NCBI GenBank assembly: GCA_019188245.1
Contig: JAECZO010000030.1
Location: forward strand, 1-64,000
DNA length: 64,000 nt
Direction: 5' to 3'
Source of the DNA: Novymonas esmeraldas
Taxonomy: Eukaryota > Euglenozoa > Kinetoplastea > Trypanosomatida > Trypanosomatidae
Shown here one piece after another: positions 1-8,762 of the stretch. Position numbers and translations under genes: made by a program. The notes under the pieces are model-generated. The model was given only the letters and a program-made list of their open reading frames with translations, did not search any database and was not told the DNA's origin. Position 1 is the first letter of the stretch. Each line of letters starts with the position of its first letter.

Positions 1-106
1 CGCTGCTCTGGTTGCGCGTGCCGATGTGGCAGCGCATCGCGAGCAGCTTCTGCGCGTCGCTCTCCTTCATCCGGAGAACCTTCGAGCCGGACTCCACAGC
101 GGACAT
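1..106 (-). CDS. RPSA: 40S ribosomal protein SA (uS2, p40/laminin-receptor-like), N-terminal fragment
   Basis: The first 35 codons are present and the rest lies beyond the window edge. The peptide starts [20 protein letters not shown] and goes on through [16 protein letters not shown] recognise this as the start of the trypanosomatid small-subunit protein SA (uS2 family), a structural component of the 40S head/platform region. The ATG at 106 is the first in frame and follows a pyrimidine-rich leader on the coding strand. It is the most downstream gene of the unit seen here. Family assignment is strong for such a short piece because the segment is highly conserved; nothing can be said of the remainder. 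Confidence 0.85.
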
Positions 107-257
107 GGTGGCGAGTCGGGGGAGGGGGAGGGAAGAGAGAGGGGAGAGAGAGGGGAGTGGGGGTGCGAGAGCGGGTCGTGAAGACTGCGGTGCAGCAGTT
201 GCAGTGAGAAAGTTGGAGAGACAGAGAGAGCGAAACGCGGCAAGAAGTGCAGCAGGA

Positions 258-295
<38 letters not shown>

Positions 296-812
296 CCCGG
301 ATAGACAGGGACGAGGGCAGTGGTGGAGGGGAGAGGAGAGGAGAGGCGGGAGAAGAGTCGCGTTGAAAGGACAGTCGAGAGGACGACGCTTGCTCAGAGA
401 AGGACCATTGATTCTTGTATAGCACATGTAGGTCCACACAAACACACACAGCACAACTCCTTTCTTGCGCCGTAACACTCGAGCACAGAGTCAGAGAAAC
501 AGAGAGAGAGGTGTGCGTGCGTATCGGTGTGGGTGATCAGGAGTGTGCGAGGTAGACCTTTGCAGATTCTGCTCCACCTCTCGCCTCTCGCCTCTCTCCG
601 CTGGTGATCCAGTGAACGAGACAACGAGTGAAACGACTCGGAAGCGGTGGCGCGGAGTAGTATGCAGCAGAGGAACAGAAAGAGCAAACGACAACAACAG
701 CGCTGTGGGTCGCAAAAATGTGCGCACACTCACGTCGAGTCGACCAAGGGAGGACGAATGTCCCACAGCGCCGCCTCCTTCGCACACAAACTGAGAAGGA
801 GAGAGCACAGCG
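107..812 (-). other. Intergenic spacer / UTRs between the coiled-coil gene and RPSA
   Basis: No gene seen. It should hold the 3' UTR of the 220-aa gene and the 5' UTR of RPSA. It contains a (GT)17 tract. From about 205 to 240 the coding strand is pyrimidine-rich; the first AG after that is at 185-186, a plausible spliced-leader acceptor giving a leader of about 80 nt. Short open frames here are low-complexity. Confidence 0.6.
261..294. repeat. (GT)17 microsatellite
   Basis: 34 bp of uninterrupted GT/CA dinucleotide in the RPSA upstream spacer. Such CA tracts recur in nearly every spacer of this window. Confidence 0.9.
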
Positions 813-1475
813 CTATCTGTTGTGCCTCTGGCGTTGTCGTTGGTGCATCCGCGCGTCGTCGAGCTGCAGAGCGAGCGTGGCGATGAGCGTGTTCTTCTGC
901 TTGAGTGCGCTCTCGAGAGTATCGCGGAAGTGCGACTCATTTTCTGTCAGCTGCTGCTGCAAAGAGGCCACAACTGCCTCCTTTCGATCGAGGGCATCGG
1001 CGAGGACGCTCCAGCTGGTGTCGGAGGTGGCAAGTGTAGGAGCACCGCCGCCGGCGACGGCGCCTGTCTGCGCCGCTGCGGTGTCGAGGTTGAAGTGAGG
1101 CGACGGACGCCCCGGCGGCTTGTTGGACTGCTGCAGCAGACGCACCTCCTCGTTTGCCTGACGGAGTTGTGCCGCGAGATGCAGAGCGAGCGCCTTCAGA
1201 GTCTCCACGTTGGCCGCGAGAGCCCGCTCGTTCGCCACCACACGGTCGTACTCGGCACGACTGACAGTCTCAGCCACGCCACCGCCGCCGCCACTGGAGC
1301 CGACATCAGCAAAGTGAACCGCCGCCCCTGTCTGCGGCGTCGGCCGTGTGTCCGGGAAGAGGAAGGGGTCGGCGAAGGCGCTGCCGACGCGACCGCCAGG
1401 GCGGGCTTGGTCAACGGTAGCGCCGTTGGAGACCCCCACTGAGAGTGATGGGAACACGTGACGCGGCGCTGACAT
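813..1475 (-). CDS. Conserved hypothetical coiled-coil protein, 220 aa
   Basis: I do not recognise a family. The start at 1475 (MSAPRHVFPS) is chosen because sequence further upstream in this frame is CA-repeat leader. Residues 1-60 are Pro/Gly-rich and probably disordered, followed by a short glycine run near 60-65. Two heptad-like helical stretches follow, about 68-118 (EYDRVVANERALAANVETLK) and 155-212 (DALDRKEAVVASLQQQLTEN), ending in a basic Gln/Arg tail. There is no signal peptide or membrane segment. It is probably a small structural or scaffold protein; no function can be assigned. Confidence 0.7.
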   Translation of the reverse strand: MSAPRHVFPSLSVGVSNGATVDQARPGGRVGSAFADPFLFPDTRPTPQTGAAVHFADVGSSGGGGGVAETVSRAEYDRVVANERALAANVETLKALALHLAAQLRQANEEVRLLQQSNKPPGRPSPHFNLDTAAAQTGAVAGGGAPTLATSDTSWSVLADALDRKEAVVASLQQQLTENESHFRDTLESALKQKNTLIATLALQLDDARMHQRQRQRHNR

Positions 1476-1768
1476 GAGTGCAGCCGACCCACACACACTA
1501 ACACACACGCACATGTACACACAATGGAACGAGGCCGTCAAAATCACGTGGATGCCAGCGGGAGGCCTCTTTGTGTGTGTTTTTTATACCTTTCCTCTTG
1601 TTGTCTTATTGTTGCTCTGTGCTTCGTGTCTCTTGGAGCTGCCACGCGATCACGTCGCCAGTGATGTACAGTCCTGAATCGGCTGCGGCGCGCAGGCACG
1701 CGGAAGCACAGGCGCAGATGCCTGAGCAAGGCAAGCGGCAGAACCGCCTTGAAGATGCAATGGCGGCA

Positions 1769-1804
1769 CTCACGCCCACGCCACGGAGGAAGAAGAAGAG
1801 GAGC
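1769..1804 (-). promoter_or_regulatory. Predicted spliced-leader acceptor for the 220-aa gene
   Basis: The coding strand reads CTCCTCTTCTTCTTCCTCC, followed by about 13 nt with no AG and then AG at 1769-1770. This tract-plus-first-AG order is the usual trypanosomatid trans-splicing signal. Position inferred by eye only. Confidence 0.4.
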
Positions 1805-2253
1805 AGTGAAAGTAGACGTTGCGCACACACCAACACACACACACACACATACACACAAACACAGAGTGGATGCTTGGTCACAGCGAGCTGTGGAAGCCTC
1901 GCAAGCGAACTCACCTCCTTCCGAGAGGGTGGACATGACACACTGGAAAGGAGCCTTGCTCCATATCGTGGACGCACCTGGAGCGTGCGGTCAGGAGAGG
2001 CAAGAAAAAAAGAGAGCAGCGCACCTTTTTTTTTTTTCTTTTTGCAAGGTGATGATGATCGCGAGAGAGATGGAACCACGGCGTATCCCCTCTGTGTCAT
2101 CGCCGACGTGTGTGTGTTTTGGAGGCGTTGTGGGAGTGCACCGGATGCACATCGCAGGCAACTGCTCATGAGGAAGTACTCGTGCATTCACGAGCTGTGT
2201 GGGGGAGGTAGACAAGGACACGCGCAGAGACACACTCACAGACAGACAATAGA

Positions 2254-2310
2254 CGCACACACACACACACACATACACACACACACATACACACACACAC
2301 ACACGCACAC
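2254..2310. repeat. Interrupted (CA)n microsatellite
   Basis: CA dinucleotides broken by occasional AT and CG steps, in the 3' UTR region of the VDAC gene. Confidence 0.8.
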
Positions 2311-2391
2311 CCATGCCATCATCAACAACAACGAAAAAAAAAACACACACCTTGTGTGTGGCATCCAAGACAGCGCGCCATTCAGAGCCGC

Positions 2392-3228
2392 TCAGTCTGT
2401 GGCGTCCATGTGGGTGAACTTGAGACCGAACCGCGGCGCCGCGCCGCTCTCCGTACGATCAAACGGGGCCGTGACGGTTGCTGTGACCCTCCACATGTCG
2501 TTCATGTTGCGAATCGCCGTCATCGTGTAGGTGCCATCAGATACGTTGGCGTTAAGCATGAGGCGTGCCCCACACGGCGAGCGGGCCTGCACGCCAGCGA
2601 TGAAGCGTCGCTGCTCCGCTGCGATGGCGGCGTCCAGATAGGTGTGGAGGGGAATGCGCATGTGCACGGCGAAGCCGTTCTTCAAGCTGTACTGGCCGAG
2701 CAGGTCGCCCTTGCCTACGTTTGTGCAGGCGTAGCGCACCACAATCGCGGTGAAGTCGCGGACGCCGCTGCGCTTCGGGTCGTACTGTAGCGAGGCCCCG
2801 GCGTACACCTGATCGGAGAGACGCGTGGTGGCGCTCGCGTCGGCCGTGAAGCCGTCGAGCGGTGCCGTCTTGCAGCTCGCGTTGAGGACGGCGTTCTTGG
2901 CCGTCACCTTCACAGAGCCGGCTGCCGTGTCCACCTCGATCTTCTCGGCCGTGTTGTGAATCTTCGTCTGATAGATGATGGTGGGGAGGTACTCCCGCCA
3001 CGACGCGAACGCGGCGGACACCTTGGACTTGAGCGTTGTGTGGTACTCGGGGGCCTGGTAGGTGAGGTGCACGCCAACAGCCTTGGGATTGGCGAACGGG
3101 AACGCGCTCAGCCGCCTGGGCTCCCCGTCCTCCTTCGCATCCAACTGCCACCCGCGAACCTCACTGCCCTTCGTCAGGTAGTTGTTCACCACATCGGCGA
3201 GATCCTTGTAGCTCGGTGGAGCCGACAT
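2392..3228 (-). CDS. Mitochondrial outer-membrane porin, VDAC type
   Basis: A 278-aa protein, the normal VDAC length (about 280). The start MSAPPSYKDLADVVNNYLTK lines up with the VDAC N-terminal helix (animal form [20 protein letters not shown]). The rest is a run of short alternating polar/hydrophobic strands, as expected for a 19-strand beta-barrel, and it ends with a beta-signal-like PRFGLKFTHMDATD. It should form the anion/metabolite channel of the mitochondrial outer membrane. The eukaryotic porin family in kinetoplastids also includes VDAC-like proteins and ATOM40; the N-terminal match favours VDAC proper. The ATG at 3228 is the first in frame after the leader. The 5' UTR carries an unusual CAG repeat and an A-run. 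Confidence 0.75.
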   Translation of the reverse strand: MSAPPSYKDLADVVNNYLTKGSEVRGWQLDAKEDGEPRRLSAFPFANPKAVGVHLTYQAPEYHTTLKSKVSAAFASWREYLPTIIYQTKIHNTAEKIEVDTAAGSVKVTAKNAVLNASCKTAPLDGFTADASATTRLSDQVYAGASLQYDPKRSGVRDFTAIVVRYACTNVGKGDLLGQYSLKNGFAVHMRIPLHTYLDAAIAAEQRRFIAGVQARSPCGARLMLNANVSDGTYTMTAIRNMNDMWRVTATVTAPFDRTESGAAPRFGLKFTHMDATD

Positions 3229-3246
3229 ACCTGACCCTTCTTCTGC

Positions 3247-3252
3247 GTCCGC

Positions 3253-3283
<31 letters not shown>
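3247..3283 (-). repeat. CAG trinucleotide tract in the VDAC 5' UTR
   Basis: On the coding strand this reads as CAG/CAA triplets ending about 20 nt before the VDAC ATG. It would lie in the leader of the mRNA under either of the two candidate splice sites. Confidence 0.75.
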
Positions 3284-3285
<2 letters not shown>

Positions 3286-3498
3286 CCACCACCGTCAGTG
3301 GCAGACGTGTGGGTGAGTAGCGGGGAGAGAGAGGAAGACGGAGCGTTGAAGTGCGCGCACAGGCAATCGACAAGACGACAGTGCCGAAGGAGCGACGAGA
3401 GCGCACGTACGTGACCACGCAGAAAAAAAAGGATGCAACAAACAGAGCAATGAGAGACAGAGGAGAGTGATCTGTTGTTTTTTTTTTTTTTTTTTTTG

Positions 3499-3537
3499 CT
3501 GGTGTGTGTGTGTGTGAAGAGAGAAGGAGAGGCAAGG
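3499..3537 (-). promoter_or_regulatory. Predicted spliced-leader acceptor for VDAC
   Basis: The coding strand reads CTTGCCTCTCCTTCTCTCTT, then a CA run and CCAG with AG at 3499-3500. A second, closer tract (about 3315-3345) is an alternative, so the choice is uncertain. Confidence 0.35.
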
Positions 3538-4743
3538 CGTGAGATGACAGAGCCGCAGTTCATGTAAAGACAGGGTGTAGGCAGCGCCGGACTCCTAGCC
3601 AGCGATTCAGAGTCTGCGTGCTTCGAGTGGCGGCTCACGCAAGGGGGGGGGGGGCACTACGGAGAGTATGGTAAGGGGGACGTGTGAGTGTGTGTGTGTG
3701 TCTCTCGCCGTCCGCCCATCCGTGCCGCGACGGGAGACGCAGACGAGGATGCAGAGGAGTGCGTGTGTGTGAAAGCGCATTGAGAGATGAGTGCGTTGGG
3801 CTACAGGGTAGTACTCCGTCTCGTCCAGCAGATCGAGACGCGGACAGTGGGCAACAGAGAAGCACGAGAAAGAAAGAAAAAAAAAAGGGGAGAGACGGAG
3901 AAGGAAATATGTGTGTGCATCGTGTCCGCCTCCCCCTTTCTTCGTCTTCTTCTCCTCTCGCTGATGGACACCCTTCCTCATACACACACACTTCATAGTA
4001 ACGTTGACACGCACAGGCACCAGAGCATGTAGTGATGTACAGGCACACACATGAAACGCAACCTAAAAAAAAAAAAAAGAAGAGAGACACACACCGGTGA
4101 CTCATCCACCTCCCTGCAGAAATGCTGACGGAGGGAGAAGAGGGGGGACGAGAGCGCGTCTTCACGGTCTCCTCAGTGGAAGGTGCTCCATGGCCGCCTG
4201 TGTCCGTGTGCCGTCGGGTCTGTGTGTGCGGGTGGGCACGTAATTCACCACGTCAGGTGATGGATGTTGACGAGGGAGACAAAGGAGCGGACGAGAAGTG
4301 CTTCTACACAAAGACGCAGACGCAGAGGGAGCCGAGGGAGAGACAGAGACACAGAGAGAGACACACACACACACACACACATTTGATCCTTCGATGGTGT
4401 TCGAGGACGCCGACGTACGCTGCAGCGAAGCATAAAAAAAAAAAAAAAACACGAAAGATCAGGTGCGGCTGGGACGTGGAGAGAGGAGGGGAAAGAGAAG
4501 GAGGAAGAAGCCACGTCAGCGAATGAGGGATGAGAGGCAGGGGGGAGATCAATCAGGCGAGAGACAGAGAGGTAGGACGAGGGAAGCGGGGGCCCCCCGC
4601 CCCTGTGCCGTACACACACGCACACACACACGCACACATACTGCCTCCAACGCGCACGAGAGTCATTGTACCCCCCCCCCCGGAGGTACACCTCCTCTGC
4701 TTCCATCTGCACAGAAGGGAGGAGAGATACACGGGTGAGCGTC

Positions 4744-6372
4744 TCAGTTCCCCATGTGGCCCTCGAGAAACGCGTCAAAGTCATCGTCGTCCTTCGGCGG
4801 TGCGTCTGTGGCGGTGGCGGCAGCAGGAGCGTCGGCAGCGGCCGGCGTCTCCGCCTCCTTCGCAGCTTCCGTCTCCGTCTTGGGCTCTGCAGCAGCAGCA
4901 TCAGCAGCAGCACCGTCTGCCGCGGTCTGCTCCCCGGCGTCCTCTCGGACATCATTCCCCTCTGCCTCCTCCCTCGACTGCATGCGTGTCGCTGTCGGCG
5001 CCGGCTCCACGTCGAGACGCGCGGACGTCGACAAGACGTGGTCCTCCACCGGCGGCGAGGCCGGAGATGGCGCGGCCTCCGACGGCGGTGGCGCCGCGGT
5101 GCGCTCCGGCGACGTTGGCGCCGCCGCCGCCGCCTCCTGCACGGCCTGCACATCGCCGAACAAGTCGTCCACTGTCGGGGCCACGGCAGCGGCTGGCGGT
5201 GCGGCCACTGGAGCTGGCGAATTGCCAGTGGCGAAGGCCGGCGTCCGCGCATAGGCGCCTGGCGCCTCTGCGCGCGGTGGTGACGTGTGGGGCGGCGCAG
5301 CAGCGGTCGCGTCGCGCGGAGGAGTGCGGCTCAAGTGCTGCTGCTGCTGCTGCTGCTCCGTGTCCTCTGCGGAGCGCACTGCAGTGGACGGCACCGCTGG
5401 CGGCGGGGTCGGTGCCCTGGCGACCGTGGCGCGCGTGTGTGGCGGTCCTGTGGCGCTGTCCACCTTGGCCAGCACAGCCGACTGACTGTCCGCGACGGTG
5501 CGCAGCACGTCACGGTCCAGCTGCAGGTTGGAGGAGAGCAAGATGGTGACGTAGCTGTGATCCTCGCGCACCTGCGACATGTAGCTCTGCACAACATCGT
5601 CCTCGTCCAAGGGAACGTCCGTGTTCATCTCGGCGTTGCTCAGGTACTCGGAGAAGGTGATGCAGGCATCCAGCATGGCCGCCACACGCTCGGACGTGGG
5701 GAGGTCGATCGCGACGGCGTCCACCATGCTCTGCCGCTCGCGGCTGTGTCCGTGCGAGCGCGTCGCGTGGTCGTCACGACCGGCCCCTGCGCGCTGCTCC
5801 GACTGGTGCCGCTGGCGGCTGGCGGCCGGGTTTGGCTGCATCCGCATCCGGGCGTTGCGCTCCGGCTCGAGGCCCTCGAAGCAGTTCGGTCCCATCTGAT
5901 TGCGCACATCATCGGCGAGCGTCGTGAGAATGAAGCACTCCTCCGCCGGGTGGCCGCGGAACCAGATGCTGAGGTTGAGGGTGAGAAGCAGCGCGGCCTC
6001 CTTCGCCTGCATGGCGCGTCCGGTGGTGGGCTGCACACACGCGACGGCGACGAGGTCGCGCAGCAGCCCCTTCTGCGATGCGACCTCGACGTGGAAGGCC
6101 GTCGTGCAGTTTTTGATCATGGAGTCGAGAAGTTGGATTGTCAAGTGCTTGACGGCGACGTCGGCGTCGGCGATGCGGCGGCGCAGGGCCCGCACGACGT
6201 CGACGATCGCCTCTGGTTTCTTGTTCACCGTGTCGGAGAGGAACTTGACGTGCTCGTAGGTGGGGATGAGAAGGTGCGGCACCGTGCACTCCTCCACGAT
6301 CTCCATGTAGGCGGTAGGGATAAGGCGCGAGGCCTTATCCTTGATCTCCTCTATCAGCGACAACTGCACCAT
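4744..6372 (-). CDS. VHS-domain trafficking adaptor (TOM1/ESCRT-0-like)
   Basis: A 542-aa protein starting MVQLSLIEEIKDKASRLIPT. Residues about 20-160 form an all-helical VHS domain: a superhelix with the HLTIQLLDSMIKNC and KGLLRDLVAVAC helices typical of TOM1/Hrs/GGA proteins, which bind ubiquitinated or sorting-signal cargo on endosomes. A second helical stretch at about 217-305 could be GAT-like. The remainder is Pro/Ala/Gln-rich and disordered, with a short poly-Gln run near 340. The acidic end DDDDFDAFLEGHMGN may bind a coat partner. The ATG at 6372 lies 110 nt below a strong splice-acceptor candidate; the frame above it is low-complexity leader. VHS assignment is good; the exact subfamily is open. 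VPS28, another endosomal sorting gene, lies in the same unit. Confidence 0.75.
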   Translation of the reverse strand: MVQLSLIEEIKDKASRLIPTAYMEIVEECTVPHLLIPTYEHVKFLSDTVNKKPEAIVDVVRALRRRIADADVAVKHLTIQLLDSMIKNCTTAFHVEVASQKGLLRDLVAVACVQPTTGRAMQAKEAALLLTLNLSIWFRGHPAEECFILTTLADDVRNQMGPNCFEGLEPERNARMRMQPNPAASRQRHQSEQRAGAGRDDHATRSHGHSRERQSMVDAVAIDLPTSERVAAMLDACITFSEYLSNAEMNTDVPLDEDDVVQSYMSQVREDHSYVTILLSSNLQLDRDVLRTVADSQSAVLAKVDSATGPPHTRATVARAPTPPPAVPSTAVRSAEDTEQQQQQQHLSRTPPRDATAAAPPHTSPPRAEAPGAYARTPAFATGNSPAPVAAPPAAAVAPTVDDLFGDVQAVQEAAAAAPTSPERTAAPPPSEAAPSPASPPVEDHVLSTSARLDVEPAPTATRMQSREEAEGNDVREDAGEQTAADGAAADAAAAEPKTETEAAKEAETPAAADAPAAATATDAPPKDDDDFDAFLEGHMGN

Positions 6373-6481
6373 TCTCGCACCAGTGTGGGAGAGGAAGAGC
6401 ACCGACGAGGTGATGGAAGGGGGAGAGAGAGTGAGAGAGGGTGAGAGAGTGAGAGAGAGCGCCGCAGCGAACGCGCGGGGA

Positions 6482-6523
6482 CTCGAAAGAACGAAAGAAC
6501 AAAAGAAAAGAAAGAGAACTTTC
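6482..6523 (-). promoter_or_regulatory. Predicted spliced-leader acceptor for the VHS gene
   Basis: The coding strand reads TTCTCTTTCTTTTCTTTTGT, continues TCTTTCGTTCTTTCG and ends at AG 6482-6483. This is one of the longest T/C tracts in the window. It gives a leader of about 110 nt to the ATG at 6372. Confidence 0.5.
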
Positions 6524-8056
6524 TCTTTAGAGAGTGTTGGTGGTGAGGAGCGCAGAGAGGCAGCGCTGCACACGCCGCACAAAGCAACCCCGAGGGAGAA
6601 AATGAAACTGGTGACGGCACACACACGCAGTGCGGCCTCACACGTGTGACTGAGTGAGTAAAGTGTGTCTGCCTCTGTCTGTCTGCCGGTCCGCGTGTGC
6701 CTGCTTTGCGTGTGTGAGGACAAGAAGCGGAGGAGCAGCGTGAGGGACAGCAAGATGGGCGGTGGTGAAGCAGCAGAGAACGTAAGCTCTACGCATACTA
6801 CACTCATCCGGAAAAAATAAAAAAAGAAGATGTTCGAAGTGTGTGTGTGTGTGTGAGTGCGTGTGCGTGTGACGAGAGAGAGAGAGAACGAGCAACAACA
6901 AGCGGCAGGTTGAGGAGAGAGAGTGTGTATTTGCGTGCGTGTGTGTGTGTTTTGGTGGTCATGAAGCAGAGTTGGAGAGGCACCCGCAAGGCAGGGCAGT
7001 CGGTGCAGCGACATGTCGCGGCGGTACAAAGTCGAGTCCAAAAGCCACGCGCTGAAGGCACACACGGCACACGTCCGGTGTCAGCCACATACAGCATCAC
7101 CACGTGCAGATGCGTGAGCTGAACGATCCGGGTGTCTGGGGGACGGAGAGAGGGCAAGCACTTGGCTGCGGAGTCCAGACAAGAGGGGGAGGGGCGGAGG
7201 ACAATGAGGCTGACGCCATCTCACTCGGTTTTTTTTTTTGTTTGTTTGCTCTAGCTCCGCGTCGCCACAGTGCTAGGATAGAAGGAGGGGGGCACGCGAT
7301 GAAGCCCGTCCGCACCACCCCGCGCTCATCACACTCTGTGTTGCTGCAGTTGCCCACCACCTCCACGAGTTCGAGACGCCACCGTGGAGGTTGTCTCCAG
7401 TCAATGAGCACCCACCTACACACACACACAGAGAGACACAGACACACACGTACGAAGTGCGGCGCTCGATCGCGTGTGGATCTCTAGAAAAAAAAAAAAA
7501 AAGAGGCAGAGCGAAGGAGAGAAGAAGGGAAAGAGGAGGGAGGCGACTCTGAGCTGATGAAGAGATGTGTGCGAGGGGAGCTGCGTCCGATCCACATCAA
7601 CGCGACAACGAAGGCGGAAACAAAAAGTGAGAAGAGTCGGAGATGTACATGCGACGTCGACGGAGACGAGAAGTAGCGAACGTGAAAGGTCCCCGGCGGA
7701 TGGAGAACCTATTCAGGAGGAGGAAAGCGAGTCAGAGAAGTGGGGAGGAGGGGAGGCGGAGGACGAGAGTGCGACGGCGAAGGTGGCGTGCGGCCGCGCT
7801 GATCGTGGAGGCTACACCTTCAAGAACGCCACCAGCTCTGCCGTCGTCTCCGCCCCCTCGCTCCCCTCTCCGCCTCACAGGCACAGCGTGCTCGCCATCC
7901 TCCCTCCCTCCCTTTCCCTCCGTTCTGCCCGAGCCCCGCCACCAACACGTCTTCCATCCCTCCTCGAGGAGGGGGGAAAGATGGAGTGGAGGAAGGGAGG
8001 AGGACGTCATTGCAATGAAGAAGGTACAAGTGCGTACAACGGCAAACAAACAACAA

Positions 8057-8057
<1 letters not shown>

Positions 8058-8094
<37 letters not shown>
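8058..8094. repeat. (CA)18 microsatellite
   Basis: About 37 bp of uninterrupted CA in the 2.4-kb spacer. Confidence 0.9.
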
Positions 8095-8096
<2 letters not shown>

Positions 8097-8762
8097 TCCA
8101 ACGACTCTGACTGGACGCGGCAACAGCAGTTGTCTACTCTTACGCCAAGAGACAAGCAACCAACGAGGGAAGCGAGAGGGAGAGAGAGAAAGAAAGGGGG
8201 AGCGGGAAGAGCGTGTGATGAACGGCGGCGTGGCAGTGGAAGTGATGGCCGGGGCGTCCAACAACGCAACGCTGCGAGAAGAGGGGGGGGAGAGAGTGGG
8301 CGACAATGGTAACGACGGCGCCGGAGAGGTAGAGAGAGAGAATGCGCTGACGCTGAAAGAGAAAGAGAAATACAAAAAAAAAAAAAAAAAAACGTTGCAG
8401 CCGAACACGTGCGACGCGAGAGATCAATGGTCAAGTGCGTGTAAGAGAGAGAGAGAGAGCAAGCCACACACACACACACACGCACACACACACACACACC
8501 TTCACCCGCACGTGTGACTAAAACAAAAACGCTGTTGTGAGGTGAGGGGCCGGGACACAAGGTGTCGCGGCGGTGTGAAGACTCGACAATGACGTGGCTT
8601 TGCGGCACAGACAGGGAGGGGGAGAACAACGAAGCCAAGAGGCGGGAGAAGCGACGCGCCGCCACACACCAACACCAGCAAGGGAAGAGTGTGAACAAAA
8701 AAAAAAAAAGAGGAGGTCCACGAGACGCGGCTGAGGTGCAGAGCCGCACATCAGCAGCGGCG

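Larger units (their letters stand above)
1476..2391 (-). other. Intergenic spacer / UTRs downstream of the VDAC gene
   Basis: No gene supported. On the coding strand there is a strong pyrimidine tract at about 1783-1804 followed by AG at 1769-1770, the likely trans-splice site for the 220-aa gene (leader near 294 nt). A T-run on the plus strand lies near 2025-2042, and interrupted CA repeats lie at about 1837-1860 and 2254-2310. Confidence 0.55.
3229..4743 (-). other. Intergenic spacer / UTRs upstream of the VDAC gene
   Basis: No gene supported. It holds the presumed VDAC 5' UTR (CAG repeat, about 20-nt A-run on the coding strand) and, further up, the 3' UTR of the VHS gene. A pyrimidine tract at about 3516-3535 is followed by AG at 3499-3500. 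Other landmarks are an A13 run near 4065-4078, CA repeats near 4361-4381 and a C-run near 4672-4682. Confidence 0.55.
6373..8762 (-). other. Long intergenic spacer (2.4 kb) between the pseudo-kinesin and VHS genes
   Basis: No gene supported, although it is the longest gap in the window. The plus strand is strongly purine-rich in patches and open frames there are Arg/Glu/Ser low-complexity. It contains an A-run on the plus strand at about 8374-8391, a (CA)18 tract at 8058-8094 and another CA-rich patch at 8464-8500. The end nearest the VHS gene carries a clear splice acceptor. The rest is probably the long 3' UTR of the upstream gene, or a diverged or short gene that I cannot see. Confidence 0.5.

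Noticed and set aside
1571-2530. 319-codon plus-strand open frame near the VDAC stop
   Set aside because: Built on CA repeats (Thr-His runs) and poly-Phe from a T-run; not gene-like.
7567-8517. 316-codon plus-strand open frame in the 2.4-kb spacer
   Set aside because: Arg/Glu/Gly/Ser low complexity from purine-rich DNA, wrong strand for the unit.
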